Shown: one piece after another, positions 12,193 through 22,897 of the stretch
How the letters are laid out: the number at the start of each line of letters is the position of its first letter
Position numbering within the stretch: the stretch's first letter is position 1
Assembly: GCA_009192285.1 (NCBI GenBank)
Contig: WBVU01000003.1
Coordinates: forward strand, 372,001 to 436,000
Length of the DNA stretch: 64,000 bases
Reading direction: 5' to 3'
From: Morchella semilibera
Taxonomy: Eukaryota > Ascomycota > Pezizomycetes > Pezizales > Morchellaceae
Made by a program: the position numbers and the translations under genes
Notes under the pieces: model-generated
What the model saw: the letters and a program-made list of their open reading frames with translations, nothing else
What the model was told of the DNA's origin: nothing
The model's database searches: none

Positions 12193-13330
12193 ATAACAAT
12201 ATACGTCGTAGTAAAGAAAAATAGGTAAATACACGGGAGGTTGCCTGCAGGGACAACCAGAGACCCGCCAACTCTTGGGCGAAGCTCATGCTGTCATCCG
12301 TCCAGCCTCCTGCCAAAGAGCTACTGTTGTGTTGATACCATCACCAAATCTGGGGTGCGCCCGTTGCTCGGGACAACCAGCGAGCAAGTTCCTTATGGGG
12401 AAATAGATATGCAATTGGCTATCATCCTGGGACCTCAACTACACTTCATTGAGTAATTCGACAAGAGCTTTTAATTGGGTCTGTCAGCGTTCCTGAATCA
12501 AGAGAAAAGAGAATTCCACTGACATTGGAATCTAATTTACAGACAGTCAGACAAGACAAAGGATATGCGGCTTAGTTTACACCTGATGGAGCACATGGTA
12601 GTCACACTTGAAAACAACTTCGGAGAGATACATGTACTTTAGGGATATCAGGATGCTGGATACATGCATACATGTACTCCATGACGTCGCCAGGTGTAAC
12701 GAGTTCCACGAACTTATGTAATTTTGGGACCTCAGTCTAAGCTACATGTATGTATTTTGTTTTGCACGCAAAGGAGGTCGATCGAGCTGTGTGTACCTGC
12801 ATCTGTATCCGGCAAGAACAAAGAGCATCTACCCACCTCCTTCTCCGTTCTATTCCTGGCTCTTTACTTAGGTAGGACATACCAATACAGCCGCGATTAG
12901 CTTAATATCCGTATGAGTTCGTTTATATTATGAGCATGCGATACCTACATATATACTTTCTCATTCCATCCCACTAAAGTAAGCACCGCCATTGTGCAAC
13001 CATCCTTTTATTATTCGGATCGCAACTCGGCCACTCGATATCCGGTGTATTGTGTGTTGCCTACCGAATCTGGGGAAATTGCGCTAATGCATCGTCACGT
13101 GTGCACACTAACTTACCCTTACATAAGGTTAAAAATACAGTTCTACCTGATCGTCGACATGGGCATGGGCAGGGGAACTTTGGTCGGGTGCTCGGGTAAA
13201 GTGAATCTCAACACCCTGTATCCGAAAACAACCGTACAAGCTGTGCAAAAGAGATTTTTCCTGGACTTTTAACAGTTTTCATATAAACCTATGTTTGCAA
13301 TAAATATGTCTAATTGCGACTCGCTAGCAT
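11716..13330. other. Intergenic: btgC upstream region with homopolymers
   Basis: Likely promoter and 5' untranslated region of btgC close to 11716, then non-coding DNA. It holds a G run at 11809, a 16-nt G run at 11910-11925, a GA microsatellite at 12151-12191 and a cluster of TACATGTA sites at 12630-12745. No coding frame was supported. Confidence 0.6.
12151..12191. repeat. GA dinucleotide microsatellite
   Basis: An almost perfect run of GA repeats of about 40 nt, broken once by extra A residues. Confidence 0.9.
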
Positions 13331-13413
13331 CCCTCTGTGGTGTAGTTGGTATCACACCCGGCTGTAATTGCTTGCTTACCGGTTGGTCACCAGTTCGACT
13401 CTGGTCGGAGGGA
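13331..13413 (+). tRNA. tRNA-Tyr (GTA) with a 10-nt intron
   Basis: The acceptor stem CCCTCTG (13331-13337) pairs with CGGAGGG (13406-13412), with discriminator A at 13413. The D arm is GTG/CAC around TAGTTGGTAT and the T arm is ACCAG/CTGGT around TTCGACT. The anticodon stem CCCGG closes on CCGGT. Loop bases CTGTAA place the anticodon GTA at 13364-13366. Ten bases (TTGCTTGCTT, 13368-13377) after A37 must be an intron, in the canonical position for nuclear tRNA introns. From memory, the mature molecule closely resembles the Schizosaccharomyces pombe tRNA-Tyr. A run of T residues a few bases downstream can end RNA polymerase III transcription. Confidence 0.9.
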
Positions 13414-14252
13414 GTTATCTTTTTCCATCACTGACACCTGTTACTGTTCGTTTCTCTTTGTTTGTTGTTGTTGTTATTGTTGTTGTTGACAATATTCTTT
13501 TTTGATGATCGGCAGTGGTTGGCGGAATATTAAGGCGGCTGGTTGAGCGAGTGATTGGACGTGATTGGCAAGGCTTGTTGTTAACTAAACTCGGCCAGTA
13601 AATCAAAGGATCGACAGATCAGTGGTTGGCTAAGCAGTGCATTTGGCCTAATGATCTGCGCAACATAGGAATTTCTTGACCGCCCAATAGCCATTGGCTC
13701 AATCGATCAATTGGCTGTTCAATTAACCGGAGCTTTGCGACTTACTACCCGCCTTAAAGAGCAACTCGGTTCTAGACGAACAATTAGAGAGTAGCTGATA
13801 CATATATGCCTACATACATGATGTATTCTGGGAATGATAAATTACATGGACAGTCCCATACCTCTAGGTACAGAGAGTGTATAAGCCTAGGCAGTATTAT
13901 ATAAATGGGGCTGTAGCAGCATATCATTTTGGACCTGTTGGCAGGAGAATGGGGGCAAGAGTGCAATTATCTGGCTGGCAGTCTGCAAACTATTAATTTG
14001 ATTGCAGAGATTTCTCCTTAAACGGTTTCCATAGTTTTTATTGTAGCGCTTCCGATCAACGATAATGCCTCGAAAGTGAGAAATATGCTGAGACTACAAT
14101 TAACTACAAGTATTCAATATCCATTGAACGCCCCAACAAGCTCTCCGCGAGACCCCATTAAACATCCATAAAAACCTATAATAAGCTGATAATAATAATA
14201 AAAAATCAGAACAACCGTCTCGCAAATTTCACTTCGCACACAAACCCATCAC
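13414..14252. other. Gene-free interval
   Basis: Holds the tRNA terminator T-run, an imperfect TTG repeat near 13460 and AT-rich DNA. The last 100 bases probably contain the 3' untranslated region of the 14253-16787 gene. No coding frame was seen. Confidence 0.6.
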
Positions 14253-16787
14253 TCAAATAAAAGCCGCATAGCTTTCCATCCGCCTTTCCACAAAGCCCCT
14301 TTCATCCTCAATTCTTTCCTTTGACTTTCCCTTCCAACCCATTCGCTCATCATCATTGACCGGCCCGAATTGTGTATTGACCGCATTCTCAATGTCTATA
14401 GCAGATATCTGTGATAATACACTACGCGACCTGTACACCGCAGGTGGTATTCCATGTCCCTGACTACCAGGTCTGAGAAGAGCTTTAGCTTTCCCCTTTC
14501 TTGTCTCATTTTCTCTATTAAGCTTGCCGCTAGTGTAGTTCTCATTCATCCCGATGCTACTAACTGTACTTCTGGGAGTGCCCCTCGGGGTATTTTTGTA
14601 ATTCTCATTGGTGGTGAGAGCATTGCTACGATTCCAATTTGGGTTATAGTCTTTGACCTTAAGACCGCTCCTAATCTTCATTTTTGGCGCAATTGGAGTG
14701 ATGTTCACCCCGCGGTATGTATATTCATCGGGCTCTTGTGTTAATGCCGCCATCTGGGGTGGTTGTGCGCTCTCAGTCAATGCTTTAGGTGTGATAGTAA
14801 TGTTTGTGTAGACACTTGATTTTGACCCAGTATCCATAATACCCGTCGCTTTTCGGTAAGGACTTGGAGTCGACTCCCTCACAAGTTCATCAAGCGAACT
14901 CGAGTATGGAAAAAACGTTGATGCAGACCTACTTACAGGTAGTCTTCTCCTGGATATATTCTGAGGGGTAATAGGAGTATCGACCCGCTGCCTAGAGTCT
15001 ACATCAGGCTTGATAGCCAGCTCGGAAACCTGGTTAGCCAGCCCTGCAAGCTGCGAATCCGTGCTCATATGTTGTAATTCTTCTTGAGCAAGAGTGCTAA
15101 TAACCCACTCCTTCGTATTATTCGCGCAGCTCTCTCCTTGTTGAGAGGGTAATGACCGCGCAGGTAGAGGCGGTGGAACTTCGTTCCCAACCTTTAAGTC
15201 ACGCTTCCACTTCCCACTATTCTTCCTAATAGCTGTCACTACAGTGTTAGTGGATGCGGCTGTATAGGGTCTCTCAAACATATTCTCTTCTTCTGGCCTC
15301 AAAGCTAACCCAGGTGCCATGTAATACCCTGGCCCAACATATCCAGGGCCATGAACATACTCGCTCTCTTCCCTTCTTGCGCTGGGTGAACCCCGATCGA
15401 GGCGTCTCATCAACGCAGAATAAACCCTTTTTGCTTCGTAGCTCTTTTGCACCTGCTGCTCTCCAACAGAAGGCGGAGAGTAAATATTATCTTTGACCTT
15501 ATTTGGCATGTTTTCGTCAATTATAGAGAGTCGCTTCTTCTTCAATGAAGCGCCTAGGGTAGCATTCCATGTGGACTTGCCATCTGTAGTCGTAGATGAA
15601 ATCCTATGTGGTGGCTGCAACTTTATTGGAGGAGTTGCCTCTCCCACAGACCCGGCGACAGAGTGCAACATTTCGCATGATGGAACATGTCTAAATGTCG
15701 GGGCTCTTGATATAACCGCTGGACGGATTTTTATATTATTTGGCTCGGGGATATCCATAATGTTCTCATGGAGCTCCGAAGGACTGACATAATCTCGAAA
15801 GTGTTGCCGGGTGGATGTGACATGTTGCTCCGGGAATGCTGGTTCAGGCTTGACTTTTCTTCCCAATGCCCTCCGCATGGTTCCAAAAAAGGAGGCCGAT
15901 AGTTTCCTTGCTTTTTCGCCGACTACCTTCCGCATTGAAAGAGATACCTGCTCCTCTGTATCCTTTTTCCTGCGTACCGTTTCTAGAAACACCCCATGCC
16001 TCGCAGGCGCAGGCAAATAAAAGGATTTTCGTTCCTTTTGTGTATTTTTCTCCTCTTCCAATCTTCTTCTCACTGAATCTGACATGAAATCTGTTCCCCC
16101 TCGCAAAAAAGATGTAGATTTTCTTCTGTTTTTGCTCGACATACTATCAGGGGAGCGTTCAGATGAGTATATAACAGATGATGAATACTCATCCTGTGAC
16201 AAATCTTTGGAGAACATTTGGCCAACACTAAACATGCTTCGTGTTTTCTGGAGCCTTTTATATGAGGATGAACTTGAAGACTGGTAACTGCCAGGGTAAT
16301 CTTCGGCGTCTGTAGTTGTGAAATTCATGGAACGGCGTCCACGGGGCGTGAACCGTTTCTGCATATTTTCATGCCAATCAGATCTTCTCTTCATCTTAGT
16401 ATTCTCCATTTCAGAAGGCCCGGGAAGATCATAATCAGGGGCGGAGTTGCTGCTTTCACCCCCACCAACAACCCTGATAGTCCTGCTTCTTGCATCCAAA
16501 CCTTCAACGGTGGCTTGAGGATGGTTGATATCCTCAAGGTCTTCGCTACTGCTCATTGGAGTCTCAAATCTGACAATCTGAGACCGACGACGCTGTATGT
16601 CATCGCCATAGGCACGTTTTGCAGCAGCAACAGCCTGTTGGTTCCTTTCTTCAGGTGCCATAATTTCCGATTTTGTCAACGCCGTAGCTGCATGAGATAC
16701 GGTCTTTGACCGACGGATTCGGCCATTACGGCGGATAGTTGCAGTAGCGGGGTTAGGTGATGAGACGGTGTTGCGGCGTTTTAGCAT
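14253..16787 (-). CDS. Uncharacterised 844-residue basic, Ser-rich protein
   Basis: One uninterrupted exon from ATG (MLKRRNTVSSPNP) to stop. I do not recognise a named domain. The N-terminus is strongly basic (RRNGRIRRSKTVSH). Much of the chain is low-complexity Ser/Arg with many RRxS-like sites that kinases could use, and no membrane helix or signal peptide is evident. Better conserved-looking islands are KLSASFFGTMRRALGRK in the first half, FRHVPSCEMLHSVAGSVGEA near the middle, and KRLSIIDEN followed by RVYSALMRRLDRG. I have a weak recollection of similar islands in conserved hypothetical proteins of other Pezizomycotina, which would make it a conserved fungal family, but this is not checked. 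The final part contains ISAIDIENAVNTQFGP. The gene stands alone between non-coding stretches. Real gene: likely; function: unknown. Confidence 0.85.
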   Translation of the reverse strand: MLKRRNTVSSPNPATATIRRNGRIRRSKTVSHAATALTKSEIMAPEERNQQAVAAAKRAYGDDIQRRRSQIVRFETPMSSSEDLEDINHPQATVEGLDARSRTIRVVGGGESSNSAPDYDLPGPSEMENTKMKRRSDWHENMQKRFTPRGRRSMNFTTTDAEDYPGSYQSSSSSSYKRLQKTRSMFSVGQMFSKDLSQDEYSSSVIYSSERSPDSMSSKNRRKSTSFLRGGTDFMSDSVRRRLEEEKNTQKERKSFYLPAPARHGVFLETVRRKKDTEEQVSLSMRKVVGEKARKLSASFFGTMRRALGRKVKPEPAFPEQHVTSTRQHFRDYVSPSELHENIMDIPEPNNIKIRPAVISRAPTFRHVPSCEMLHSVAGSVGEATPPIKLQPPHRISSTTTDGKSTWNATLGASLKKKRLSIIDENMPNKVKDNIYSPPSVGEQQVQKSYEAKRVYSALMRRLDRGSPSARREESEYVHGPGYVGPGYYMAPGLALRPEEENMFERPYTAASTNTVVTAIRKNSGKWKRDLKVGNEVPPPLPARSLPSQQGESCANNTKEWVISTLAQEELQHMSTDSQLAGLANQVSELAIKPDVDSRQRVDTPITPQNISRRRLPVSRSASTFFPYSSSLDELVRESTPSPYRKATGIMDTGSKSSVYTNITITPKALTESAQPPQMAALTQEPDEYTYRGVNITPIAPKMKIRSGLKVKDYNPNWNRSNALTTNENYKNTPRGTPRSTVSSIGMNENYTSGKLNRENETRKGKAKALLRPGSQGHGIPPAVYRSRSVLSQISAIDIENAVNTQFGPVNDDERMGWKGKSKERIEDERGFVERRMESYAAFI

Positions 16788-17326
16788 CTTAAGATGATCG
16801 GGGAACTCCCCAGTTTGTTTGGTTTCTGAGTATTTGAGAAGGTGGATGAAGGTAGAGAGTAAGTGACGTGTATAAAAAAAAGGTGCTAAACCGCTCTAAT
16901 CGACACCTACATGTAATAAATGAATTAAGCTAAAATAAAAAATAAAAAGGGGGGGGGGACACCTACATGTATTGGGAGTACTGGCATGTGCCATTATTCG
17001 CGTCATGAAAAATCACTCACTTGAAACATTACACAGAATCATATTTTTTACGTATCCCGCACACAGCATCGCAGGCTATGTACCTAAAAGCTTCACAGAC
17101 GCGACGTTACCACCCGAGAACGATCGTAGAAAGGATATATGTTCGCTGAAATCAATGATTAACTCATTTACAAGACCTCATCATTATTTTCCCTCTAAAA
17201 AAAGTATTTAAAATGATAACGAAAAAGAAACCCGAACCCACATCCAACTTTTAACATACATCATTAAGAGTAAAAATAAAGTAATGGAATGACCCCTTCT
17301 TTGATTTGCGAACCAATCATCTCATA
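16788..17326. other. Intergenic between two minus-strand genes
   Basis: Contains the promoter side of the 14253-16787 gene and the 3' flank of the bleomycin hydrolase gene. It has two TACATGTA sites (near 16911 and 16962) and a 10-nt G run at 16949-16958. No coding frame was supported. Confidence 0.6.
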
Positions 17327-19030
17327 CTAAGCAAGACTTCCCATTGGATCCCAAATCGGTAACACGATTGGTTCCTGCTTGAGTACGTCCAGAATCTCTT
17401 TGCTAACAAATGCAGGATCTACAACTACCTGGTAACAATACTCAGTCATCCAATCATCACTCATAACCAAGTAGCCCTTCTCGCCAGAGTCGGCGCCCCA
17501 AGAATTCTCAATACGCCACTTCACGGGCTTTCCGTCGACGATATGCACACCAGTGAGAGTCATGGCATGGGTCATAGAAGACTCGTGAGTGAGGAGGCGT
17601 TGGGCTTTGTTCATACCCAACGTGACGTTGAATCCAAGCTCATAATCGAAAAGGTCTGTGTCTAGTATGCCTTTTTGAATATCTGAGAATTTTCCGACGT
17701 CGCATCCAAAGAAGACGGGACGTTGGGACTTGATCATTGCGATACAGGCCGCCTTCATAACATCCATATCAACATTGACATATGTCACACCTCGAGCCCC
17801 AACAATATTCCCAAGGCGCTCGACGGTCATGAGTCTATTGTAGGGGTTTCTGGGATCATTGACAAGGGAGAAACGCTCGCCAATACCCTTGTCACTGCTG
17901 AGAACGCCGCTAACGGTATCCAGCATCCCAGAAGCTCCCATAGAGCAGGCACCCATATTATCTTTGTAGAAAGCAACCGGAGTGGTCGTAATGGTATTGC
18001 ACTTCCCGTCTTTTTCGTAGTAGGTCCATGTAAATGTGTCTTCTGGCTTCGGCGGTGCGCCAAGCGCGAGCACAAGGATCCCGTAGACTTGTTGGACAAC
18101 CTTAGCTTTATAAACTTGGAGCTCATCAGACTTTTTAGTACCAGAGGCCGAGGAGCCAGCGATATCACGTCTGTATGGGTATTAGTCTTGTACAACAATA
18201 AGGGATAAACAGCTTAGACTTACAGAACTAAGGTTGCCTCGCGCAGCTTTGCGGTGATGAGCCAGTTGATACGGCCCGATGCCTTTGCGTTGAAGGAATC
18301 AGGGTACAAAGCCTGAGGAACCAAGCCATATTTCTCGACCAAGTTGACCGCCATGTCCCACTGGCCACCGTCGCTAACTGGCCCCGTCAACAAGTACTGC
18401 ATCAGTCTTCCGTCAAGCGGTTCATCGAGAGTATCGATAACCTCTACATGGACATTTTTGTTAGCAACATAGCCAACAGGGCTTCAACGATTATGAACTC
18501 ACGCTCGAGGAAGAAATTGGCCTTTTCGAGTTTGTCCCAGAAGGCCAGATAGCTCTGCGAAAGCTCAAAATTTGAAAGTTTATATTTCTTAATCAATCCG
18601 ACTCGGAAAACATTTGTGGAAGCAAACAGCCAGCATCTTCCAGTTGAACGTTGGTTTGTAACCGGCGTCCCCTCTAGCTCAATTTTATCGCTGAATATAT
18701 GTGTATCACTCAGCAACACAGATGGGTTTTGGAGAATCGATGTGGCTGCATGTGTACTAAGAGCCGCAAGAGCAAGCCGATTCTAGAAAGAATAGGTTAT
18801 ATAAGCGATTGATTTCTTCATAGGGATAGTATTAATAGATGCCCGCTTACCTTAGGATCTGAAAGAAGTTTCTGTTCCCATTTAATTGCGTTTTCTATCC
18901 GTATAGAAAGGGAGGGCTGCACATCAACATCCTTATCATGTAATGTGACTTCGCTAAGCCTTGAATGTAGCTTGGGTTTTTCTTGCTTGGGGTAGGTGGC
19001 AGAACGCGACTTGGAGCTTGAGTTACCCAT
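17327..19030 (-). CDS. LAP3: Bleomycin hydrolase, cysteine aminopeptidase (C1B family)
   Basis: Four exons: 19030-18851, 18782-18503, 18443-18224 and 18170-17327, giving 507 residues with consistent phases. The catalytic Cys is in QRSTGRCWLFA, the His in MTHAMTLTG and the Asn in IENSWG, in the order usual for papain-fold C1B enzymes. The family forms a cytosolic hexameric barrel that trims peptides and detoxifies homocysteine thiolactone and bleomycin. The start MGNSSSKS was chosen because it opens a typical N-terminus and also fits an N-myristoylation signal. An upstream in-frame ATG at 19132 would add a long Ser/Pro extension and looks less likely. The C-terminus is WDPMGSLA with no residue after the Ala; the yeast enzyme has a terminal Lys that it removes itself, so this copy would not need that step. 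Confidence 0.95.
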
Positions 19031-20207
19031 TTTTGCTTCTATGATGGGGAGGATGGAAGAGGAGTGGGGGAAGAGAGAGGAAGGGTTATTGTGGGTGAAC
19101 AGGAGGGAGGAGGGAAGAGCACTGCTTATCAACCTCCCAAGGTACCTAGGATGACCTCCTATGCATACATGTAACCATCTGTAGGTACGAAAAATAGAGA
19201 AGAGCAGGTTGCGGTCCGCTCTAACTATCTCATATACCCGAGAGTACTCTATGCGGCTGTAGATTGCGGGGATTCTCAGTCATTTTGCGCCTTCCAGGTC
19301 CTTTCTACCCCTGCGGCGCGCGCGACACTTTTGGTGCGTAGCCAACAAGGTGTTATAGGCCCTGCAGAGATATCGGTGAAATCGTCCGATAAGGGAAGAG
19401 CTAGGACGGAACGCAGTGTGTCACAAGGCTACAGCAACACATCACCTCAATAATATTACGCTACGCCTTGATCTAAGAGCTCATGTATGTCGTGAAAAAG
19501 GGTTTTTAAAGGGGATCAAGTCTGCCTATATTATATACTTGTGGTGGTTGAGGTATTATATTAACCTACGATTTCACGCGCAATGCTTGGAATGTTAACC
19601 CTTACCATCAATGTCGTGATAGTCGCGGAATCTTGCATCAAACACATCTCGAAGCACCCCGAAACCTGAGGCCGATCTGATCAAGTGTTCTATTTTCCAG
19701 ACGCTAGAAGACGGAAAAGGAACGATTATCACTCAATCGGCCAAGCCATCTAGGCTATATGTTACGGGTGTTTCCTAGCTCCCGTGCTTAGACCCAGTAT
19801 CAGAGATCTGTTGACATTGTGGGCCATGAAGAGAACTGCTCAGCAGCCTTGGGGAGTTTTGGGCACACGTGCTTAAAGTTTGATCTTTCTGCGCGACCAT
19901 GAGTAGTAGCATGAAAGATCTAGGGTTTTTGTTAATGGCATGACCTAAGGTATAAAGTTATCTGTTACATGATGGGACTATTGCAGTGCTGCATGCACCT
20001 ACATGTATGCACCTGGGTTCCGTCCCAATAGTGATATGATGCAACGGCTTGGGATTACATTATTAGGTGAGGCCTTAGTAAATTCACAACCACCTCGATT
20101 TCTTTTGTCTAAATATGATCAATGAATTCTTTATACTCTGTTTACCATATATTGTTGCTTCATTAGGGTCGCATGTGGTTGAAACCGTGAGTGGTAAATC
20201 GAGTCGC

Positions 20208-20268
20208 TGCATCACTTTCCGGTACCCCTGGACCGTACATGTACCCCGCGGGTCCTCAAAGTGATGCA
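20208..20268. repeat. Short inverted-repeat (hairpin) element
   Basis: Arms TGCATCACTTT (20208-20218) and AAAGTGATGCA (20258-20268) are exact complements, separated by about 39 bases containing GGACC, TACATGTA and GGGTCC. A related single arm occurs at 20453 and a more diverged one at 52793. It could be a small MITE-like element; no coding potential. Confidence 0.6.
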
Positions 20269-20452
20269 ACAACAAAAACCACTAATTTCGCAGCTACTGG
20301 CCACCATGCCCAAAAGTTGGGAAGTAATTTATATATGTTGAACCGCATTAGGCAGAGCTATATAATAATAGTAAATGGAAATACTAATGGAAAAAATTGA
20401 CTGAGCCTAGTTTTGATGGTGGTCGCGTCGCGACACCAGGATGTTGGGCTCG

Positions 20453-20510
20453 TTGCATCACTTTAAGGGCCCCTGGGGTACATGTACTTGTTAACGGTAC
20501 ATGTATCTTG
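20453..20510. repeat. Second, one-armed copy of the hairpin repeat
   Basis: Starts with the same TTGCATCACTTT arm as the 20208 element, continues AAGGGCCCCTGGGGTACAT and holds two TACATGT sites. The closing arm is not seen nearby, so this looks like a decayed or partial copy. Confidence 0.45.
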
Positions 20511-22897
20511 GGTTCGATGGTAAGATTGTTAGATCGGTGATGCTTAAGCATTTTAGTCGTCATACACATCTGCAATCGATTGGTGCATCGGGATGACCAC
20601 CAAATAAGATTATGTGTTTTAAACCTTCAGGCTTATAAATCAGCTAGGATTCATCTCAGCCGTACTGAAAGCAACTAATGAAATGGTGAATGGTATCAGC
20701 CCTTAGTGCTACATGAGATCACAAAAGGTTAGTTGATAAAGGGAAAGAAAGGGGGGAAAAGAAAATAAAGGGTGTTTGGGGAGCATTCGTAGTTAACCTT
20801 ATCAGATCATTGACCCAACTGGACTTACGTCATGTATCATGACTCATCACTCGCCAGCGAACTAACAATGAAATAGAGTGAGAAAACGTGATTCTATCTA
20901 TTATCTATCTATTATCTTCAACCGGAATAGGAATATCTTAACCTAGCCCTATCCCTTAAGCTGTCAATGCTGACCCCCTCCGTAATAGAGGGTTGGGTTC
21001 TGTATGGGGATAAATTATTTGATAAGGGTGATAGCAAGATGTGTTACCAACTTTTGCTTTTTCCTAGGGGGTCAGCATTTTACTGCAGCTTTTATAAGGG
21101 ATATCCCGTTCTCAACTATAACTTGTCCACATCACTAAGTTACATGGCAAGAAACCTTAGTGTAGGAATTACCGTTGGTTGTTGGTTGACGGCTTAGCAA
21201 AGTTTAGAACTTATCATGGTAAATTGATCTTTTTGGCGTGAGCCGCTATGTACCAACTGACCGGCTCAAGGATCAAATTGACATAAAACCGAAATATAGC
21301 TAGGCTCACCAGGTATCAAGCTAAGCAGGTTCACCACATGTACTTACATGTACGTACTTAGCCCAAGATAACATGCGTAATCATTGGACCTACAATTACC
21401 AGTACATGTATCTACGTGCATATCGAGAGTTCCAAGATCACTACTAGTCTTGGCAAAATACATGTGCATGTAGGTTGTACTTACCGAGGATGCGCGCGGC
21501 CATCAACACGAAGACTAAGAAAATTTTCTAGGCAGCATTTAAGCTTAATATTAATACGTATTAGACTCAAAAATTGTCAGTTGGGAACCTTCGGATAGCG
21601 GCGTGGTTTCTACTTTGCATCATCGGTTTCTGTCTGGGTTGTTGAAACGGGGCTCGGACACCAGGTGAAACGCCGCGCGCATGCAATCCAGCTGGCCGTC
21701 ATCGGCGCTTCACTCCTCGGCTCGAGATGAATCTTCAAGAGTTGAGGCGCTACAAAAATCTGCACTTTTACCTTGTGAAAAATTTGTTTCACGCATAGAC
21801 CTTACATATTCCTTTGGCGTTATGATATCCTAGCTATGCTCACGAGCAAATAATCTTTTCGGCAAACTCTAGCTAGATCCGCCTCCTGATGTTGAGGAAT
21901 GGCGGCTACCCCTCTAGCTCTTATATGGTTCACGAACTTCAACACCATAGAAATTTGTCTCACATACGGAACCACTCCTGATCTACTCCCACATACCAAG
22001 TTCTCCAGTTTCGCAAGGTACACCGATGTCGTACAGTTATACTTTGACGTTTCCGCTTACCTTTTTTCCTTCTCCAAAGATGAATTCAAATGGCAGATGG
22101 CAAATGGCCATACCACACGTCTTCGTCTCTCTCCTTTCCCTTTCTCTCCCCGCTCACGCGTCCTAGAGGCGACAGGCAACCGACACTGCGATCTCCCTCT
22201 TTATCTTGCGCAGGCTAGTTCTCTGCTGCACTCATACATTCTACATTTTAATTTGTGGCTGCAGGCTTTTTTTTAGTCTTGTAGGTACATAGTTTTTTGT
22301 TTTTCATCTTTCTCCTTTCTTTGGTGGAAGGCCCTACTACGAATAGACACTACACAATACGGCCTGCAACGCGCCGTATATAAGTGGATTGAGCGCATCA
22401 GTTGGATCAAGGGACCGCCCTGCAGTTAAGTTTGTTATCTGTTACCGCTTTCGTCAAGTTGGCCAATTGTTTTACTTACTTGGGGTAGGAAAAAAAGCCC
22501 TGGGCGCTTAGTGTTGTCGTGAGCTTACCGTTCTAGGTTGTTACTAGTAAGAACTGTAAGTGAATAGAAGCTTCTTAACCTTCAATAATTATCAACGCCC
22601 CGTTCTTATCTCATTCTTTTTTTACTTGCCTTCTATTCTTTCTTTCGACTTCCGCTGATCTTTTTCTGGTTTTTATTTTGACGTTGTTGCTAGGTAAACT
22701 TATACGAGGCAAGTCCTCAAATAATTACGACTGGTTCGATTAATCCACAGTACATATTCCTCCCAGACCTAAAAGGTTTTAATAATTTTGAATATTTATC
22801 GATAAAGAGGGGCCCTTTACTTAATACTTTTTAAGCTGGCTGTAAGAAACTAAGCTTTAATAGCCTGGGGGAAACACGATAGCATCAAGTAGGCATT

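Larger units (their letters stand above)
19031..22897. other. Long intergenic interval before the giant gene
   Basis: Almost 3.9 kb without a supported gene. It is rich in TACATGTA sites (near 19163, 20000, 20235, 20479, 20500, 21336-21350, 21400 and 21460) and holds two related hairpin repeats at 20208 and 20453. A 125-codon frame at 21899-22276 has no recognisable domain and was not accepted. The last few hundred bases, with a CT-rich stretch near 22290-22680, are the likely promoter side of the 22898 gene. Confidence 0.55.

Noticed and set aside
21899-22276. A 125-codon plus-strand frame
   Set aside because: No recognisable domain, odd composition, no intron context and a CT-rich end; not distinguishable from chance.
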